From contig JAJNNX010000004.1 in NCBI GenBank assembly GCA_023159155.1, forward strand, positions 992,001 to 1,056,000: DNA of 64,000 nt, given 5' to 3'. A model generated the notes under the pieces. The model was not told the origin of the DNA. It ran no database searches and was given only the letters and a program-made list of their open reading frames with translations. Made by a program: the position numbers and the translations under genes. This document shows positions 60,201 through 64,000 of the stretch, piece by piece. Source of the DNA: Ustulina deusta (lineage: Eukaryota; Ascomycota; Sordariomycetes; Xylariales; Xylariaceae). Each line of letters begins with the position of its first letter. The first letter of the stretch is position 1.

Positions 60201-60586
60201 TTTTATTATAAGTTAGAACTATTCTAAGGCGTTTTTAATAAAATATTCTGCTACATATAAAACTTTTTTTTTTTTGTTTATAAAATCTTTGTTATAATAT
60301 TAAATATATATTTTAATTTATATTATAAATCTTTTAAATTGTTTTAGGTTTTTTTTAAACTTTATTAGTTATATAAGTTTATATTTTTTTAGTTTTTTAG
60401 TTGCGTTTATTTAATTTTCGAGTTATTTATTATCTTTTTTAAATTAAATAATATATATTTATAATTAATTAAATAACTATTATACTTGTTTTAGAGTTAA
60501 TTTTTTAAAAACTATTTTGTATTGCTAATTAAATAAATTTATTTTAAATATTAATTAAACAATAATTATTCAAAATATAAGAACTC

Positions 60587-61058
60587 TGCTATATTAAACA
60601 AGCCAATATAATAGTTTGCTGTAGTATTATAATAATATAAGTTTATTTTTATATTATTTATAGTACTCGTTAAAAGATAAACTTTTATATAACTAATTCT
60701 AAGAACTAGCTATATACTTAGATTAAATAATAATAAAAAAACTGTCTAACTATAAAATATAATAAATATATTTATAACTTTATAGCTATTTCTTTTTTTT
60801 TATTACTTTTAATCACGGCTTTATGCTTGATTATTACTTGGTTATTATATATAACCATACTTATTACTTAGTTACTTTTAATAATTCTATTAATTATTTA
60901 ATTACTTATAGTAATTCTTTTAATTACTTTTTTTTTAGCAGTGACTTGTTACGTGATTCATGCGGAGACTGTGGCCCCTAGCCCAGCCTCTCTAGGTCTG
61001 TCCCTTGCGCCCCGCGCTTGGTCCTTCCGTCAGGCCGTTTGCCTGTTAGTCCGTAACA
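60587..61058 (-). repeat. 5' LTR of the gypsy relic
   Basis: 472 bp. The first 350 bases are as AT-rich as the left copy, but the last about 115 bases (60943-61058) keep a normal GC content and show the unmutated LTR sequence. On the minus strand it begins TGTTACGGACTAACAGG. Confidence 0.85.
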
Positions 61059-61410
61059 GTTTAATTTAGCATTAATAAAGGTATTTATAACGTTATATTG
61101 CTTAAGTTCTAGGTTAAACTTAGTAGTAATAACTATTAAAATCTTAAAAGATCTTTCTGTTAATATATTAATATAAATATCTTTTTAGTTATTATTTAGC
61201 TGCTAATCTTTTTATATTACTAGATAAGTTTTGCATTTTTTATAATATTTATATTTATTAAACTTATAAATATAAACTTATATATAGTCTAAAATGACCT
61301 TCTCTTATGAGAAGCTCTTAAATATCTTTTTCTAAATATTTATCTTTTTATAGTTTTATAAATAAATATATTCAGCTTACCTAAAATAATCTTTTAATAA
61401 ATATATTGTA

Positions 61411-61470
61411 AAATCTTTATATTATTATGGTAGTTATAGTAAATCTTTATATTATTATGGTAGTTATAGT
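61411..61470 (+). repeat. perfect 30-bp tandem duplication
   Basis: The unit beginning AAATCTTTATATTATTATGG is repeated exactly at 61411-61440 and 61441-61470, followed by a partial third start (AAATCTT). Confidence 0.95.
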
Positions 61471-61559
61471 AAATCTTATTAATATATATATATATATTTT
61501 TTAGTTTAAAAAAGTTTATAAATAAACTTTTAAATAGCTAGTAGCTAGCTTAAAAATCT

Positions 61560-61875
61560 TTCTCTTTTTACTTATAAAGCTTTTAATAAAATTTAATAGC
61601 TATAATTAGTTATATAGCAGGTAATAAGCTTTTATAAAAGCTTTTTTCTTTTTACTAATAAAACTTTTAATAGGATTTGGCAGTTATAATTAGGTATATA
61701 ATAAATAATAAGCTCTTTTAAGGGCTTTTCTTTTTTTATTCGCAGAGCTTTTAATAAAATTTAATAGTTATAATTAATTATATAGCAGGTAATAAGCTTT
61801 TATAAAAGCTTCTCCCTTTTTATTAATAAAACCTGTAATAAGATTTAATAGTTATAATTAGTTATAATAAATTTT
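61560..61875 (+). repeat. 84-bp tandem array, about 3.7 diverged copies
   Basis: The landmark TTTTAATA(A/G)(A/G)ATTT recurs at 61581, 61665, 61749 and (as TGTAATAAGATTT) 61833, exactly 84 bases apart. Each is followed by GTTATAATTA and TAATAAGCT(C/T)TT. Many differences between copies are transitions, as expected if an older array was RIP-mutated. 84 is a multiple of three. Confidence 0.85.
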
Positions 61876-64000
61876 AAAAAAGCTTTTTAGTAGCTTATTT
61901 TTCTTTATTTTAATAACTGATTTTTTAGTAATAGTTCTTAATCTATATAATCTTGCTGCATTAAAACTAGCTGCGTAATAAACTATAATAAGAACTAAAA
62001 AGTTTAATCTAAAAGAAACTTATTATTAATTATTAAATAGTTCTTTATTTAAGCTTAGATCTATTGCTTTAACTTATAATATTATTAAACTTAGTAGTGC
62101 AGCTTTTAAAATTTATAGTAGCGTTAGTAGTCCAAAAGCAAATTATAGATTAATATATAAATAAAAGTCCTAGTAGTAAACTTTTAGCTTATTTTCTATT
62201 AGTTTATTTTTATTTAAGTTTTTTTCGGATTTAGTTTTATTAATATTTTTAGTATTATTTTTTAAAACTAAATTAATAAGTTTAGTATTTTTTTATTTAT
62301 TAACTATATTTTCTTTTAAATTTAAAATATTTTAATAAATAATATTATTAATTAAAACTTTTTAAATTTCTAATATTATTTTAAAAAGATTATTTTAAAA
62401 TTCGTTCTTATTTTTATTAAAAACTATATTTTTAATAATTATTACTTTATTCTTATAAAAAAGCTAGATATAATAAGTATTAATAAACTAGTAGTTTACT
62501 AAATACTTTATTTATATTTTAAGGTTAAGCTTTTTATATTTTTATTTTTTAAGTTTAGTTTTAATAGTTATAACAAATATTATATATTTAAACATTTTTA
62601 AATAAGCTATATAAAATATTTGGTTATAACTAACAAGCTTTTATAAGTTATTAAAATAAAAATAGAATTTTTTATATAAAGCTTACTAGTTATTAATTTA
62701 CTTAAGTGTCCGGTTATATAAGTATACTACTATTTAGACAATATTAGGCCAGAAAAAAATAAAAAACTTACAGCTATTTTATATTAAGCTTGCTTAGTAC
62801 TTAATAGTACTTTTTATTTTTTTAGCTCTTTTATTAAAATCTTAAATATATAGTAATAAGATCTTAAAATCTATTTTAAAAAACTTTTTTATTATAACTG
62901 CTAAGTTTATAATTACCTATTTAATACTAGCGATTTTATTATTACATTTTATCACTTTTATTTTAACGTTATAGTATATTTTTATATAATATATATAATA
63001 TTTAAAAACTTTTTATATAATACTAGCACGCTTATTATTAACGTAGTAATTTTATATATAGCCTGAATATTGATTAATTATTAGTATAATATGCTATAAA
63101 TGCCTATTACTATTATTAAGCGTATTAAATTTATAAAAATCAACAGTTAACCAGGCGCTAATTTTTATAACTTTTATATAAATATTTTAGACTATTTTAT
63201 AATAAGCTTTAGATTTATTATATATTATATAATCAATAGTTCTAATTTTATTATTAAAGTATAAAATAATTACTACTCTTTTTATATAATTTAATAGTTG
63301 TTTTAATAGTTCTAGATCTATATATTCTAATTATTAGTATTATTTATATAAAGTAGCTTAAAACTTAAAGCGCTTTATATAAAAGTTTAATAAGTTCTTT
63401 TAAATATAAAATATCTGTTTAATTAAACGTTCTAACAAATATTTTATAACATATTAATTATATATTCGGATTAAAAAATAAAAAAACTTTTTTTAGTAGT
63501 ATTTTAAAAAATCAGATTTAAGCTTATTTTTTTAATAAATATTTATTCGGTTTAAGACTTACAAAAAGATTAAATTAGTAGTTATATTAAAGCAAAAAGC
63601 AACGTTATATAATTAATATATAATAGTACTTTTTAAGCTATAAGCTTTTATATTGATTTTGTTATACTTATAAATATAGATTGCACTATTTCTTATAAGT
63701 ATTATATTATTTAAGTTAGCATTTTTTAAATATATAAACTAATATATTTAGTTAAATATATAAATAATTAATCTAGAGTTTATTATAATTAAGTTATATA
63801 ATTTATATGTTTTAGCGAGCTTTTTATTAGTAATAAATAAGCTTGCCACTTTTGCTATAAAAAGTTTTAAAAATTAATCTTTTTATAAATAATTTTCTAA
63901 AATATTAAAAAAAAAATTTTCTTTTTATTGCTTTTATGCTTTTTTTATTACTTGTTTAACGCTTTTTTTAGTAGCTATTCATACTTTAATTATTTTTTTA

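Larger units (their letters stand above)
53772..60586. other. interior of the gypsy relic
   Basis: About 6.8 kb with stops in all frames outside the inserted solo LTR (54592-54905). Only the reverse transcriptase blocks near 57.0-57.2 kb could be recognised. Gag should lie to their right and RNase H/integrase to their left if the usual gypsy order holds, but these are too mutated to delimit. Confidence 0.7.
52529..61058 (-). mobile_element. RIP-degraded Ty3/gypsy LTR retrotransposon (minus strand)
   Basis: Two homologous LTR copies bracket a 6.8-kb interior: 52529-53771 (interrupted by an insertion) and 60587-61058 (472 bp). Read on the minus strand the LTR starts TGTTACGG and ends TATAGCA. 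Minus-strand DNA just inside the left LTR is purine-rich (about 53772-53791, AAAAAGAAAAAGGATAA), as expected for the polypurine tract before the 3' LTR. The interior on the minus strand contains reverse transcriptase blocks in the gypsy order and spacing (see separate entry). Many stops and transitions make it dead. No clear terminal target duplication survives. The 5' LTR is therefore the right-hand copy. Confidence 0.85.
61059..64000. other. AT-rich, RIP-degraded repeat DNA, right part
   Basis: Mostly A and T with stops in all frames to the end of the window. It contains the tandem arrays listed separately. No gene is recognisable. Confidence 0.7.

Noticed and set aside
1..64000. CRISPR array, bacterial operons, riboswitches or Shine-Dalgarno sites
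   Set aside because: The sequence is eukaryotic (spliceosomal introns throughout) and no regularly spaced short repeats with unique spacers are present; the 84-bp array has no spacers.

Overview
This window is nuclear DNA from a filamentous ascomycete (Pezizomycotina). The genes carry many short introns (about 47-200 bp) with fungal donors such as GTAAGT, GTGAGT and GTATGT and CTAAC-type branch sites. The proteins are typical of moulds: an AA9 lytic polysaccharide monooxygenase, the Fox2 peroxisomal multifunctional enzyme, DHA2 and ABCC transporters and a Hal4/Sat4-type kinase. The last quarter is AT-rich repeat DNA carrying the pattern of repeat-induced point mutation (RIP). A Sordariomycete-like genome is my best guess; the species cannot be told.

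Layout. 1-1311: 3' end of the UTP21 (WDR36) ribosome-biogenesis gene. 1984-2911: class II aldolase/adducin-family enzyme. 4332-6603: seven-exon MFS exporter. 7035-8044: GNAT acetyltransferase. 9255-11021: Ecm11-domain protein. 11420-12452 (-): Tda10-like P-loop kinase. 14114-17168: Fox2, with CCTCGG fatty-acid-response words in its promoter. 17676-18630 (-) and 20123-20881 (-): two low-complexity, histidine-rich proteins. 20.9-24.2 kb: gene-poor. 24181-26214 (-): RBR ubiquitin ligase with a membrane hairpin. 26993-32066 (-): nine-exon ABCC transporter. 34624-35880 (-): cystathionine gamma-lyase. 37330-38700 (-): AA9 monooxygenase with a probable GC-AG intron. 41076-41793 (-): mitochondrial Hsp10. 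42458-45049 (-): Hal4/Sat4-type kinase. 45851-46828 (+): a decayed gene with nonsense changes. 47111-47731 (-): a hypothetical protein at the edge of the AT-rich block.

From about 47.8 kb to the end the DNA is overwhelmingly A+T and has no long ORFs except inside one inserted LTR. It is a nested transposon graveyard. A Ty3/gypsy element lies on the minus strand (52529-61058). Its two LTR copies differ, over the stretch I aligned, only by C-to-T and G-to-A transitions. Its reverse transcriptase is recognisable but full of transition-type stops. The left LTR is interrupted by an insertion carrying a tRNA-like SINE head. An unmutated solo LTR of 314 bp with a perfect 5-bp target duplication sits inside the gypsy body, so it arrived after the mutation episode. 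Further right are a 30-bp duplication and an 84-bp tandem array.

The genes are mostly housekeeping and metabolic and do not form an obvious cluster or pathway. No secondary-metabolite cluster, CRISPR array or bacterial-type operon is present. Coordinates given as joins were worked out by hand from splice signals, frame and family similarity.
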